Positions 12,747-21,472 of a stretch of DNA of 64,000 nucleotides are shown in pieces. How positions within the stretch are numbered: position 1 is the stretch's first letter; each line of letters opens with the position of its first letter. Source of the stretch: Trueperaceae bacterium (GTDB lineage: Bacteria > Deinococcota > Deinococci > Deinococcales > Trueperaceae); NCBI GenBank assembly GCA_011389865.1, contig JAABTL010000010.1, forward strand, positions 20,687-84,686, read 5' to 3'. The position numbers and the translations under genes are program-made. The notes under the pieces are model-generated. The model was given only the letters and a program-made list of their open reading frames with translations, did no database searches and had not been told where the DNA came from.

Positions 12747-13633
12747 CCGTCTTCACCGAGCGCTACACGATCCGCTCCGCGGTCGAGCTGACGGCGCTGA
12801 CGAACTTCCGGCTGGCGGCCTTCGAGCTCGGTCACGAGCTCGACTTCGTGTTCAAGAACGAGCTGAAGTACCTCGCCCAGTACGACGCCGTGCTCATCCG
12901 CGCCCTCACCGACCCGCTCAACACCGCCTACGTGGTCGCGCGCTGGGCGGAGATGATGGGCAAGCGGGTCCTCGACACCTCCGAGTCGATCCGCGTCTGC
13001 TGCGACAAGGTCAACATGTACCGCCGCCTGCAACGCGCCGGCGTGCCGATCCCCGAGACCCGCTTCCTCGACGAGGGGCAGGTCACCGCCGCGGTGGCGG
13101 TCGGCCTCTTCGAGGAGCTGGGGACGCCGCTGGTCCTCAAGGCACCGAACTCGTCGTTCTCGGCCTACGTCGACAAGGTGACCGCACCCGAGCAGTTCGT
13201 CCAGGTCGGCAAGCGCTTCCTTCGCCGTGCCGACCGCATCGTGGTCCAGCAGTACCTCCCGTCCGCCTTCGACTGGCGCGTCATCACGCTGCACGGCAAG
13301 GTGCTCGCCGTGGTCGAGTACCGCTTCGCCACCGACCGTTGGAAGGTCATGCAGCGCGGCGCCGAGGGCGAGGCGGCGACCGTGCGGGGCGTGCCCCGCG
13401 ACGAGGCCCCGGCCGAGCTGCTGCGGGTGGCGCTCGCCGCCAGCGCGGCCGTCGACGACAGCCTGCACGGCGTCGACCTCAAGGAGATCGACGGGCAGTA
13501 CACCGTCATCGAGGTGAACGACAACCCGACGATCGCGGCCACCGAGGAGGACCAGGCCAACCCCGAGATCTACGCCGAGGTCATCCGCTACCTGGCAGAG
13601 GGGCCCGCGGCGCTCGCGCACCTCCCCGGCTGA
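12734..13633 (+). CDS. RimK-type ATP-grasp ligase
   Basis: This 299-residue enzyme is an ATP-dependent carboxylate-amine ligase. The N-terminal pre-ATP-grasp lobe (YDAVLIRALTDPLNTAYVVARWAE) is followed by the CDKVNMYRRLQRAGVPIPET segment and the ATP-grasp core (LVLKAPNSSFSAYVDKV, QQYLPSAFDWRVITLHGK). The metal-binding end is GVDLKEIDGQYTVIEVNDNP, with Glu and Asn as expected. Members of this family join glutamate or other amino acids to a protein C-terminus or a small acceptor. The acceptor here is unknown. The GTG at 12734 follows AGGAGG by seven bases, which fixes the start. The 3' end overlaps the convergent GNAT-C39 gene by 53 bases. Partnership with the RLAN gene is clear from the overlap. 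Confidence 0.88.
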   Translation: MARLAVFTERYTIRSAVELTALTNFRLAAFELGHELDFVFKNELKYLAQYDAVLIRALTDPLNTAYVVARWAEMMGKRVLDTSESIRVCCDKVNMYRRLQRAGVPIPETRFLDEGQVTAAVAVGLFEELGTPLVLKAPNSSFSAYVDKVTAPEQFVQVGKRFLRRADRIVVQQYLPSAFDWRVITLHGKVLAVVEYRFATDRWKVMQRGAEGEAATVRGVPRDEAPAELLRVALAASAAVDDSLHGVDLKEIDGQYTVIEVNDNPTIAATEEDQANPEIYAEVIRYLAEGPAALAHLPG

Positions 13634-14765
13634 CGCCGGCGGTCTGGCGACCGCCGCCGGGGCGCCACACGACGACCAGCGCGCGGTGTCGCGCCCGCCC
13701 GTAGCGCGCCACCTGGGCGAAGTCCGCCCGCCGCAGCGGCAGGTGGACGCCGTCGGCCCGCCGCGCGCCCTCGGGCAGGTGCGGATCGTGCACGTAGAGG
13801 TGATCGTCGTCGAAGCCGGTGGCGACCACCCAGTGCGGGATGCGCTCGGCGTAGAGCCGTGCCCCGGACACCAACACCAACGGCACGCGTCCGGCCCTGA
13901 GCTGTTCGACGACGTCGTCGGCGCCGAAATCCCCCACCCGGACGCGTCCCCCGAGCCGTGCCAGCGCCTCCACGAAGCCCTCGTGGGCGAGCTCGATCAC
14001 GCGCTTCTTCTCGCTCGACCGCACCGTGTCGAGGAACGGCGGGCCCGCCTGGTCGACCCACACCTCGGCCGCGAAGCCGCGGCGCAGGGCGGCCACCGCC
14101 AGGCCGTGGGCGCTGGTGCCGCCGTGCCCGGCGAGCATGAAGACCGTCGTCGCCTCGCGCCACAGCGCCAGCTCCTCCGCCTGCCCGAGCGGCTCGGCGT
14201 GACCCAGCGAACGCAGCGCCATCATCAGGCTGGCCGGACCGCAGGTGAAGTCGAGCGACTGCGGGTGGTAGGGGACCGCGAGCAGCTGGGCGGCGTCGGC
14301 CCGAAGCCGCTTGCGCATGCGCAGGGCGTCGCTGTGGTCCTCGTAGAAGTCGTGGGTCAACCCCACGTCCACGTAACCGAGGCGGCGGTAGAAGGCGATG
14401 GCCCGAGCGTTGTCGTCGCGCACCTCGAGCCGCACCGACACGAGACCGCGCTCGAGCGCGTGGGCCTCGACCGCCTCCATGAGCGCGCGGCCGACGCCCC
14501 GCCCCTGCCACGCGGGATCGGTGACGAGGGAGTACAGGCGCGCGGCGTGGAAGCCGCGGCGGTAGTTGACGACGGCGTCGCCCACGACGACGTCGCGGCC
14601 CGGCTCACCGCCCGCGTCGTCCCGCGCGGTCGCGACCCACACGTCGGCGGACGTCCCCTCGATGAAGCGTGCGAAGGAGGCGCGCGACAGGCGGTCGCCC
14701 GGGAACGCCGCCTCGAGCCGCACGAGCGCGTCGAGGTCGCCCCGCGTCGCGCGCCGGACGCGCAT
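13581..14765 (-). CDS. GNAT acetyltransferase fused to a C39-like cysteine peptidase
   Basis: This is a two-domain protein of 394 residues. Residues 1-155 form a RimI-like GNAT domain with the acetyl-CoA loop QGRGVG (87-92). Residues 158-375 form a C39-like papain-fold domain, with Cys175 in DFTCGPASLMMAL, His311 in IPHWVVATG and Asp327 in LYVHDP placed as a catalytic triad. This fusion is known beside RimK/RLAN genes in other bacteria, and here the ATP-grasp gene ends on the opposite strand 53 bases into this one. It may trim and acetylate a peptide made by the ligase (inference). It starts six bases after etfA, so it is also the last gene of the lysC-etf operon. Cytoplasmic: no signal or membrane segment is seen. 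Confidence 0.85.
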   Translation of the reverse strand: MRVRRATRGDLDALVRLEAAFPGDRLSRASFARFIEGTSADVWVATARDDAGGEPGRDVVVGDAVVNYRRGFHAARLYSLVTDPAWQGRGVGRALMEAVEAHALERGLVSVRLEVRDDNARAIAFYRRLGYVDVGLTHDFYEDHSDALRMRKRLRADAAQLLAVPYHPQSLDFTCGPASLMMALRSLGHAEPLGQAEELALWREATTVFMLAGHGGTSAHGLAVAALRRGFAAEVWVDQAGPPFLDTVRSSEKKRVIELAHEGFVEALARLGGRVRVGDFGADDVVEQLRAGRVPLVLVSGARLYAERIPHWVVATGFDDDHLYVHDPHLPEGARRADGVHLPLRRADFAQVARYGRARHRALVVVWRPGGGRQTAGVSRGGARAPRAPLPGSG

Positions 14766-14771
14766 CGCCCC

Positions 14772-15731
14772 TCAGTCCAGGCCCGCGAGCGCCGAGCGCA
14801 GGGCGGGGAGCACCTCGTGCAGGTCGCCGACGATGCCGTAGTCGGCGACCTTGAAGATGGGCGCGTCGCCGTCCTTGTTGACCGCCACCACGGTGCCGCT
14901 GCGGTTCATGCCGGAGAGGTGCTGGACGGCGCCCGAGACGCCCAGCGCGAAGTAGAGCTTCGGCGCGACGCTCTTGCCCGTCTGCCCCACCTGCTCGTCG
15001 TAGGGGCGCCAGCCGGCGTCCACGACGGCGCGCGTCGACGCCACCCCAGCACCGAGCTCGTCCGCGAGGCCGACCACCAGGCGCTCGAAGGACGCGGCGT
15101 CGCCCAGCCCGCGGCCGCCACAGACGACGACGTCGGCCTCCTCGAGCGCCACGCGCCCGCGCGCCGCGCTCCGGCGCTCGCCGAGCCGCGCGACGTCGTC
15201 GGCCGCGCCGAAGGCCACCGAGCGCGACGCGACGCTACCCGGCGCGTCGGCCGGGGCCGCCACCGGGTAGGCGCCGGGCTTCACGCTGACGACGACCGGC
15301 GCGACCTCCGCCCGCACCGTCAGGCTGGCGCGCGAGAGGTACGCGAGCCGCTCGGCGACGACGGCCGGGCCGTCGCGGCGGACGGCGGCGACGTCCTCGA
15401 GCAGCGCGCCGCCGAGGCGCAGCGCCAGGCGCGGGCCGACGGCCTGGCCGCTGCGGCCTGCGCCGAGCAGCACGACGTCGACGCCGAGGTCCGCGGCGAC
15501 GCTCGCGAGGGCCGTGGTGCGCCGCTCGTGGCTCGCGTGGTCCAGCGAGGCGTCGTCGACGTGGACGACGCTCGGGACGTAGGCGGCGAGCGCGTCGGCG
15601 ACCGGGGCGGCCTCGGGACCACCGAGCACCACCGCCGCGACCTCACCGCCGAGTTCGCGGGCGGCGCTGACGAGCTCGTAGGCGCCGCGACGCGGCGACC
15701 CGTGGGCGTGGTCGATGGCGATCAGGATCAT
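14772..15731 (-). CDS. etfA: Electron transfer flavoprotein, alpha subunit
   Basis: This 319-residue subunit carries FAD and passes electrons from acyl-CoA dehydrogenases to the respiratory chain. The C-terminal FAD-binding region is typical: [20 protein letters not shown], then [14 protein letters not shown] and [22 protein letters not shown]. The ATG at 15731 is used; a longer frame to 15866 runs back into etfB and has no family match. It starts 10 bases after etfB. The pairing with etfB and an acyl-CoA dehydrogenase places it in fatty-acid or branched-chain amino-acid oxidation. Confidence 0.95.
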   Translation of the reverse strand: MILIAIDHAHGSPRRGAYELVSAARELGGEVAAVVLGGPEAAPVADALAAYVPSVVHVDDASLDHASHERRTTALASVAADLGVDVVLLGAGRSGQAVGPRLALRLGGALLEDVAAVRRDGPAVVAERLAYLSRASLTVRAEVAPVVVSVKPGAYPVAAPADAPGSVASRSVAFGAADDVARLGERRSAARGRVALEEADVVVCGGRGLGDAASFERLVVGLADELGAGVASTRAVVDAGWRPYDEQVGQTGKSVAPKLYFALGVSGAVQHLSGMNRSGTVVAVNKDGDAPIFKVADYGIVGDLHEVLPALRSALAGLD

Positions 15732-15741
15732 GGCCGGGACC

Positions 15742-16485
15742 TCACAGGACCTTCGCCTCGTCGCGCAGGCGACGGGCGAGCTCGCTCGCGACGGTGGCGG
15801 CGTCGCCCTCGAGTCGGACGCCGCGGCGGGCTCGCGAGGGCAGGGCGGCGGCGAGGGTGACCACACGGGCGGCGACGGTGAGCGGCTGTCGTTCCAGCGG
15901 CTTGCGCTTCGCCTTCATGATGTTGGGCAGCGTCGGGTAGCGCGGCTCGTTGAGGCCCTGCTGGGTGGTCACGACGACCGGCAGCGGCGCGCGCCAGGCC
16001 TCACTGCCGTCGTCGACGTCGTGGACGGCGGCGACCTCGCGGCCCTCGAGCCGCAGTTCGGTCGTCCAGTCGCACAGCGGCCAGCCGAGGGCCTCGGCGA
16101 CGGCGGGCCCGAGCGCGGCGCTGTCCCAGTCCGCCTGCTTGCCGCCGACCCACAGCAGTTCGGCGCCGCAGGCCAGCGTCGCCTCGGAGAGCGGGCCGGC
16201 CTGAGCGAGCGGGTCGAGGTCGTCGTCGGTCTCGAGCAGGACCGCCCGGTCGGCGCCGAGCGCGAGCGCGGTGCGCAACGCGGCCTCGGACCGCGCGGGG
16301 CCGATGGCCAGCGCGACGACCTCGTCGGCGAGCCCGGCCTCCTTGAGACGGACGGCCGCCTCGACGCCGTACTCGTCCATGCCGTCGAGCGCGTAGGCGT
16401 CGTCGTCCAGTTCGATCCTGCCGGCGTCGGCGGTGAGCCGCGCTTCGGCGTCGGGGACGTGCTTGACGTAGGTCGCGATGATCAT
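15742..16485 (-). CDS. etfB: Electron transfer flavoprotein, beta subunit
   Basis: This 247-residue partner of EtfA binds AMP and helps hold the complex together. Typical features are YVKHVPDAEARL at the start, DEYGVEAAVRLKEAG, ALALGADRAVLLE and the signature QQGLNEPRYPTLPNIMKAKRKPL, which in relatives contains the recognition loop for dehydrogenases. It is of normal length. It lies 36 bases after the acyl-CoA dehydrogenase and 10 bases before etfA, in one operon. The AMP-site and dehydrogenase-loop residues look intact, so a standard role in beta-oxidation electron flow is likely. Confidence 0.95.
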   Translation of the reverse strand: MIIATYVKHVPDAEARLTADAGRIELDDDAYALDGMDEYGVEAAVRLKEAGLADEVVALAIGPARSEAALRTALALGADRAVLLETDDDLDPLAQAGPLSEATLACGAELLWVGGKQADWDSAALGPAVAEALGWPLCDWTTELRLEGREVAAVHDVDDGSEAWRAPLPVVVTTQQGLNEPRYPTLPNIMKAKRKPLERQPLTVAARVVTLAAALPSRARRGVRLEGDAATVASELARRLRDEAKVL

Positions 16486-16521
16486 CGCGGCATTATCGCA
16501 TGGGCGTCGTCTGCCCGGCCG

Positions 16522-17673
16522 TCAGCGTGCCGTCTCGCGGTGGATCTGCCGCGAGATGACCACCCGCTGGATCTCCGAGGTGCCCTCGTACAGCGTGGTC
16601 ACCCGGGCGTCGCGCAGGTAGCGCTCGACCGGGTAGTCCGCCGAGTACCCGTAGCCGCCGAACACCTGGACGGCGGCGTCGCACACGAAGACGGCCGCCT
16701 CGGAGGCGTCGAGCTTGGCCATGCTGACCTCCTTGGTCGCGCGCTCGCCGCGGTCGAGCAGCCAGGCGGCGCGGTGCGTCAGGAGCCGCGCGGCCTCGAT
16801 GCGCGTCGCCATGTCGGCCAGCTTGAAGCCGACCCCCTGGAACTCGCGGATCGGCCGGCCGAACGCCTCCCGCTCCTCCGCGTGGCGCGCGGCCGCCGCG
16901 AACGCCGCGCGAGCGATCCCGAGCGCCTGGGCCGCGATGCCCACGCGGCCGCCGTCCAGGGCGGACATCGCCATGACGAAGCCCTGTCCCTCCTCCCCGA
17001 GGCGCTGCTCCTCGGGCACGAACGCGTCGTCGAAGTCCACGCTGGTCGTGATCGCCGCATGCTGACCGAGCTTCCGCTCGGGCGCGCCGAACGACAGGCC
17101 GGGCGTGTCGCGTTCGAGCACGAAGGCGCTGATGCCGCGCGCGCCGGCCTCCGGGTCGGTCTTGGCGAGCACCAGGTAGAGATCCGCCTCGCCGCCGGAG
17201 GTGATCCAGGCCTTGCTGCCGTCCAGCCGGTAACCGCCCTCGACCCGTCGCGCGCGCGTCCGCAGTGCGGCCGCGTCGCTGCCCGCGTGCGGCTCGCTGA
17301 GGCAGAAGGCGCCGATCGCCTCGCCGGCGGCGAGGCGAGGCAGCCAGCGTTCGCGCTGGGCCTGGCTGCCGTGGGCGAGGATGAGCGACTGCGGCATGCC
17401 GTTGGTCACGCTGGCGATCGTGGCGTGGGAGGCGTCGGCGGCGGCGATCTCCTCCAGCAGGACCGCGTAGGCGAGGTACCCGAGGCCGAGCCCGCCGTAG
17501 TCCTCGGGCGTGAGGATCCCGAGCAGGCCCATCTCGCCCATCCTGCGCAGCGTCGCCCGCGGAAAGCGCGGGTCGCGGTCGAGTTCGGTGGCCACGGGCG
17601 CGATCTCCCGCTGGGCGAAGTCGCGCACGGCGCGCTGCAGCGTGCGCAGGTCGTCGGGCAGGGCGAAGTCCAT
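16522..17673 (-). CDS. Acyl-CoA dehydrogenase
   Basis: This 383-residue FAD enzyme introduces a double bond into an acyl-CoA thioester and hands electrons to EtfAB, encoded next. The three domains are recognisable: an alpha N-domain (MDFALPDDLRTLQRAVRDFAQ), a beta middle domain with CLSEPHAGSDAAAL and KAWITSGGEADLYLV, and an alpha C-domain with the catalytic glutamate in TTLYEGTSEIQR. The ATG at 17673 has a GGAGG site seven bases upstream. The size fits short/medium or branched-chain acyl-CoA dehydrogenases; the exact acyl chain cannot be read from sequence. Proximity to amino-acid genes makes a branched-chain substrate attractive but unproven. Confidence 0.95.
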   Translation of the reverse strand: MDFALPDDLRTLQRAVRDFAQREIAPVATELDRDPRFPRATLRRMGEMGLLGILTPEDYGGLGLGYLAYAVLLEEIAAADASHATIASVTNGMPQSLILAHGSQAQRERWLPRLAAGEAIGAFCLSEPHAGSDAAALRTRARRVEGGYRLDGSKAWITSGGEADLYLVLAKTDPEAGARGISAFVLERDTPGLSFGAPERKLGQHAAITTSVDFDDAFVPEEQRLGEEGQGFVMAMSALDGGRVGIAAQALGIARAAFAAAARHAEEREAFGRPIREFQGVGFKLADMATRIEAARLLTHRAAWLLDRGERATKEVSMAKLDASEAAVFVCDAAVQVFGGYGYSADYPVERYLRDARVTTLYEGTSEIQRVVISRQIHRETAR

Positions 17674-17735
17674 GCCGGCCTCCAGGGCGGGGAGGCTACC
17701 ACGGCCGTCGCCGCGTCCGCCCCGGCGGGGCCAGG

Positions 17736-18266
17736 TCAGCCCGCCGGGTAGAAGCTCACCTCGTGGTCGACGAGGCGTCCGCCGCGGTAGACGAACACGG
17801 CACTGAAGGTGCCGGCTCGGTCGAGCCACGGGAGGAACACGCGGTCGCCCTCCCACAGTGTCAGGTCGTGCAGTTCGTCGGTCGGGACCCACCGCAGGCT
17901 CCCCTCGGCCGGGTCGGGGCCGACCTCGCCCGACGTGCGGGTCACCAGGTAGACGAAGGCGTACCAGTCGTGCTCGCCGTCGAAGTCCGGGAAGGTGAGG
18001 ATGCCCTTGAGCTCCGCCGCCTCGACGGTCAGGCCGGACTCCTCGAACACCTCGCGGCGCATGCACTGCTCGGGCGACTCACCGGGTTCGAACTTGCCGC
18101 CGAGGCCGTTCCACTTGCCGTAGTGGGTATCGTCCGGGCGGGCGTTGCGGTGGAGCATGAGCGTGCGTTCGCCGTCGCGCACGTAGACCAACGTCGCGAG
18201 GCGCAGGCTGGCCGCCCGCGGTCGCCCGGACGCGGGGCCCAGCGGAGGAGGCGCGTCGCCGCTCAC
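17736..18266 (-). CDS. Nudix hydrolase, MTH1/8-oxo-dGTPase-like
   Basis: This 176-residue protein has a complete Nudix box, GGKFEPGESPEQCMRREVFEESGL, with the metal-binding REVFEES helix. The flanking WNGLGGK and the later FDGEHDWYAFVYL resemble MTH1-type enzymes, which remove oxidised purine nucleotides such as 8-oxo-dGTP. Substrate assignment is therefore a reasonable guess, fitting the DNA-repair interests of this phylum. The start is the GTG at 18266, which overlaps the stop of the preceding small gene (GTGA). The first ~25 residues are Pro/Ala-rich and probably disordered. It belongs to the lysC operon by spacing. Confidence 0.88.
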   Translation of the reverse strand: MSGDAPPPLGPASGRPRAASLRLATLVYVRDGERTLMLHRNARPDDTHYGKWNGLGGKFEPGESPEQCMRREVFEESGLTVEAAELKGILTFPDFDGEHDWYAFVYLVTRTSGEVGPDPAEGSLRWVPTDELHDLTLWEGDRVFLPWLDRAGTFSAVFVYRGGRLVDHEVSFYPAG

Positions 18267-18562
18267 GGCTTCGACGTCCCCTTCGTCGCGGCGTACGACG
18301 CGACCAACTCGCGGGCCAGCACCGGCGCATCGACGAGCTGCCCACCGCGCTCCGTGCGCACCCGCAGGCGCCGCAGGTCCTCGATCTCGCCACCGCGGGC
18401 CAGGTGCCGACCGAGCCAGCGGGCGGCCTCGCGCTCGTCGCCCGTCGGCGCCAGGTGCGTCGCCCGGGTCCGACCGTCCGCGGGGTCGACCAGGACCAGA
18501 CGCAGCTCCACGAGGCCCCCGCGGCGGGCGACGAACAGCTGCTCCAGCGCGTTGGGCCTCAC
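18263..18562 (-). CDS. Small conserved-looking protein of unknown function
   Basis: This 99-residue gene is not recognised. It lies two bases after lysC and overlaps the Nudix gene start by four bases, so it is certainly translated in the same operon. It is predicted soluble and Arg/Ala/Leu-rich, with no signal peptide, membrane segment or cysteine. The central part (VELRLVLVDPADGRTRATHLA) may form a beta hairpin and the C-terminal half is helical. It starts with GTG. The tight packing supports a real gene; the function cannot be inferred. Confidence 0.7.
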   Translation of the reverse strand: MRPNALEQLFVARRGGLVELRLVLVDPADGRTRATHLAPTGDEREAARWLGRHLARGGEIEDLRRLRVRTERGGQLVDAPVLARELVASYAATKGTSKP

Positions 18563-18564
18563 CC

Positions 18565-19866
18565 TCAGGCGCTCTCGTCGCGCTCGAGCCCGAAGGCGGC
18601 GTGCACGGTGCGCAGGGCCTCGTGGGCCATCGCCACCGGGATGACGACCGACACGCGGACCTCACTCGTGGCGATCATCTCGATGTTGGCACCGGCGGCC
18701 GCGACGGCCTCGAACATGCGGCCGGCGATGCCGGGCGCCGAGCCGATCGCGACGCCGACGATGGACAGCTTGGCGACGCCGAGGTCGAGCTCGGCGCGGC
18801 CGCCCAGGCCGCTCATGAGCGGCGCCATCGCCTCCATGGCCTCCTCGGCGCGGTCGCGCGGGACGGTGAACGCCATCTGCTGGCGGCTGTCGCCGGCCCC
18901 CCGAACGCCCTGGATGATCATGTCGGCGGACACCCCGGCGTCGCCGAGCGCACCGAAGATCCGCGCGGCGGTGCCTGGCTCGTCGGGGACGCCGAGCAGG
19001 TCGATGCGGGCGTGCTCCAGGTCGAGCGCCACGCCGGTGACGGGGCGGTCGGTCTCCACGTTGGCCTCCTCTCGGGCCACCCTGCGTACGAGCGTGCCGG
19101 GTTCGAAGTTGAACGACGAGCGCACGTGCAGCGTGACGCCGTAGCGACGCCCGTACCAGACGCTGCGCGGGTGCAGCACCTGGGCGCCGAGGGCGGCGAG
19201 CTCGAGCATCTCGTCGTAGTCCACGGCCTCGAGCCGGCGGGCGCTGGGGATCAGGTGCGGATCGGTCGTGTACACGCCGTCCGTGTCCGTGAAGATCTCG
19301 CAGGTGCCGACCCCGAGCGCGGCGGCGACGGCCACGGCGGTCGTGTCGGAGCCCCCGCGACCGAGGGTGGTGACCTGGCCGCCGGCGTCCACGCCCTGGA
19401 AGCCGGCGATGACGCACACGTCCACCTCCTCGAGCGCGCGCAGCAGCGGCCCCGGGTCGACCCGCAAGATGCGGGCGGCGCCGTGCGCGCCGTCGGTGAG
19501 GAAGCCGGCCTGGGCGCCGGTGAGCGAACGGGCTCGCACGCCCAGGTGCTGGAGCGCCATCGTCAGCAGCGCGATCGACACCTGCTCGCCGGTGGCCATC
19601 AGCATGTCGAGCTCGCGTCGGTTCGGGCGCGGATGCAGCTCGCGGGCCGTGGCGATGAGCTCGTCGGTGGATCGTCCCATGGCGCTGACCGTGACGGCCA
19701 CGCGCTCGCCCGCCTCGACCACGCGCTGGATGCGGGCCGCGACCTTGCGGATGCGGTCGAGGTCGCCGACGCTGGTGCCGCCGTACTTCTGGACGCGCAC
19801 GCGCCGGGCGGGCGGCTGGGCGGAGGCGGTCGGCGAGGCGGTGGAGGCGGGAATGGCGGACCCCAT
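18565..19866 (-). CDS. lysC: Monofunctional aspartate kinase
   Basis: This 433-residue kinase makes aspartyl-phosphate, the first step toward threonine, methionine and (where used) diaminopimelate. The N-terminal kinase domain begins with QKYGGTSVG (around residue 26) and has VTTLGRGGSDTTAVA. Two ACT domains follow, in about residues 295-430 (starting LLGVPDEPGTAARIFGALGDAG), which usually bind lysine or threonine for feedback. Because lysine is probably made through LysW here, the feedback ligand may be threonine (inference). The start is the ATG at 19866, eight bases behind a -10 box, so the mRNA may be leaderless. An in-frame start at 19932 would overlap the divergent fprA gene. Confidence 0.94.
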   Translation of the reverse strand: MGSAIPASTASPTASAQPPARRVRVQKYGGTSVGDLDRIRKVAARIQRVVEAGERVAVTVSAMGRSTDELIATARELHPRPNRRELDMLMATGEQVSIALLTMALQHLGVRARSLTGAQAGFLTDGAHGAARILRVDPGPLLRALEEVDVCVIAGFQGVDAGGQVTTLGRGGSDTTAVAVAAALGVGTCEIFTDTDGVYTTDPHLIPSARRLEAVDYDEMLELAALGAQVLHPRSVWYGRRYGVTLHVRSSFNFEPGTLVRRVAREEANVETDRPVTGVALDLEHARIDLLGVPDEPGTAARIFGALGDAGVSADMIIQGVRGAGDSRQQMAFTVPRDRAEEAMEAMAPLMSGLGGRAELDLGVAKLSIVGVAIGSAPGIAGRMFEAVAAAGANIEMIATSEVRVSVVIPVAMAHEALRTVHAAFGLERDESA

Positions 19867-19874
19867 GGGCGCGC

Positions 19875-19883
19875 ACGTTACCA
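19875..19883 (-). promoter_or_regulatory. Extended -10 promoter for lysC, probably leaderless
   Basis: Minus-strand TGgTAACGT (TAACGT at 19875-19880) ends eight bases before the lysC ATG. No Shine-Dalgarno site fits between them, consistent with a leaderless mRNA. It faces the fprA promoter 36 bases away. Confidence 0.5.
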
Positions 19884-19915
19884 GGAGGCGGTGGCGGGCG
19901 TCCCCGCGAGACCCG

Positions 19916-19924
19916 TGGTAGAAA
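19916..19924 (+). promoter_or_regulatory. Possible extended -10 promoter for fprA
   Basis: TGgTAGAAA ends six bases before the fprA ATG. The last base departs from TAnnnT, so this is weaker than the lysC case, but the distance fits the leaderless pattern seen at other genes here. Confidence 0.35.
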
Positions 19925-19930
19925 GCGGGC

Positions 19931-21307
19931 ATGGAGAATGCGAAGGTTCTGCGCGTGGCCGTCGTGGGTGCCGGTCCGTCCGGCTTCTACGCGGCCGAGT
20001 CGCTGTTGAAGCAGCGACCGGACGCGGTGATCGACCTGTTCGATCGACTGCCCGCCCCGTTCGGTCTCGTCCGCTACGGCGTCGCCCCCGACCACCAGAA
20101 GATCAAGTCGGTCACCAAGGTCTACGACCGCGTCATGGCGGACCCACGGTTGCGCTTCCGCGGCAACGTCGAGGTCGGCCGCGACCTGACGGCGGACGAC
20201 CTGCGGCGGCACTACCACGCCACCGTGTTCACCTACGGGGCGGCGCTGGATCGGCGACTCGGCATCCCCGGCGAGGACCTCGACGGCAGCATGTCCGCGA
20301 CGGACTTCGTCGCCTGGTACAACGGGCACCCGGACTTCGCCGACCTGAACCCGCGCCTCGACGGCCACACCGCGCTCGTCGTCGGCGTCGGCAACGTCGC
20401 CGTCGACGTCACGCGCGTGCTGGCCAAGACGAAGGCGGAGCTCGCCGCCTCCGACATCGCGGATGGGGCGCTGGACGCGCTGGCCGCGAGCCGGGTGCGC
20501 GACGTGGTGGTCATCGGACGTCGCGGACCCGCCGAGGCCAAGTGGAGCACCAAGGAGCTCCGCGACCTCGGCGAACTCGAGGACGCCGATCTCGTCATCG
20601 ACCCCGCGGACCTGGCGATCTCCGACGAGAGCCGGGCGGCGATCGCGGACGACGCCGTGGCGCGGCGCAACCTCGAGGTGCTCGAGGAGCTCGCCGCCCG
20701 CCCGCTGCGCGGCCTGAACCGCCGCATCCACCTGCGTTTCCTGCTCTCCCCCATCGCCATCGAACCCGATGCCAGCGGCGACCGTGTGGGGGGCGTCGTG
20801 CTCGAGCGCAACCGGCTCGAGGCGCGCGCCGACGGCTCGCTGGGCGCCAAGGGCACGGGCGTCACCGAGCGCCTGGACGCGCAACTGGTCTTCCGCTCCG
20901 TGGGCTACCGGGGCCAGGCGATGCCGGGCCTCCCCTTCGACGAGCGCTGGTCGGTCGTCCCCAACGACCACGGCCGGGTGCTGACGGCGCGCGATGGCGA
21001 GCCCGTGGCCGGCTGGTACGTCGCCGGTTGGATCAAGCGCGGGCCGACCGGCGTCATCGGCACCAACAAGGCGTGCGCGGTCGAGACGGTCACGACCCTG
21101 TTGAACGACGAGCTCCCCGAGATCGCCGCCGCCGACGCGGAGCCGGCGGCCGTCGACGCGCTGCTGGCGCGGCGCGGCGTGCAGGTCGTCGACGCCGACG
21201 GATGGCGGCGCATCGACGCCGCCGAGGCGGCCGCGGGCGCGACCGCCGGCCGGCCCCGGGTCAAGCTCTGCACGCGGGAGGCGCTGCTCGCCGCCAGCCG
21301 GGGCTGA
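19931..21307 (+). CDS. Ferredoxin/adrenodoxin-type NADP+ reductase (FprA family)
   Basis: This 458-residue flavoprotein moves electrons between NADPH and a ferredoxin. The FAD-binding motif is VVGAGPSGFYAAESLL (13-28), followed by LFDRLPAPFGLVRYGVAPDHQ, characteristic of the adrenodoxin-reductase family. The NADP-binding motif VGVGNVAVDVTRVL and the partner GRRGPAEAKWSTKEL are in the middle. The C-terminal AGWIKRGPTGVIGTNK closes the FAD site. A 7Fe ferredoxin (fdxA at 38.9 kb) in the same window is a possible partner. It is divergent from lysC and single-standing; the next gene is 165 bases away. Confidence 0.93.
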   Translation: MENAKVLRVAVVGAGPSGFYAAESLLKQRPDAVIDLFDRLPAPFGLVRYGVAPDHQKIKSVTKVYDRVMADPRLRFRGNVEVGRDLTADDLRRHYHATVFTYGAALDRRLGIPGEDLDGSMSATDFVAWYNGHPDFADLNPRLDGHTALVVGVGNVAVDVTRVLAKTKAELAASDIADGALDALAASRVRDVVVIGRRGPAEAKWSTKELRDLGELEDADLVIDPADLAISDESRAAIADDAVARRNLEVLEELAARPLRGLNRRIHLRFLLSPIAIEPDASGDRVGGVVLERNRLEARADGSLGAKGTGVTERLDAQLVFRSVGYRGQAMPGLPFDERWSVVPNDHGRVLTARDGEPVAGWYVAGWIKRGPTGVIGTNKACAVETVTTLLNDELPEIAAADAEPAAVDALLARRGVQVVDADGWRRIDAAEAAAGATAGRPRVKLCTREALLAASRG

Positions 21308-21390
21308 CGCCCGCCGGCAGGCCGGCCGCGGGCGAGGGAGACCCGCGCGCACCACGGCCCGGGCGCGGTCGGTGGCGCATGAGCGCGGCG

Positions 21391-21399
21391 TGATAGGAT
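21391..21399 (+). promoter_or_regulatory. Extended -10 promoter for the branched-chain ABC operon
   Basis: TGaTAGGAT has both the TG extension and a good -10 hexamer (21394-21399). Transcription would begin near 21406, about 67 bases before the first ABC gene. The leader contains a perfect 16-bp palindrome CGCCAGCGCGCTGGCG near 21424-21439. Confidence 0.5.
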
Positions 21400-21472
21400 C
21401 GGCCGGTCTCGCGGGACCCCACCGCCAGCGCGCTGGCGGGCGGCGGGGGCACCGCCGCCGGGGAGGCCGCGC

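Noticed and set aside
12734-13633. Calling the ATP-grasp gene lysX or ribosomal rimK
   Set aside because: A true lysX is present in the lysine cluster, and the overlap with an RLAN gene places this one in a different group; S6 modification is not supported by any neighbour.
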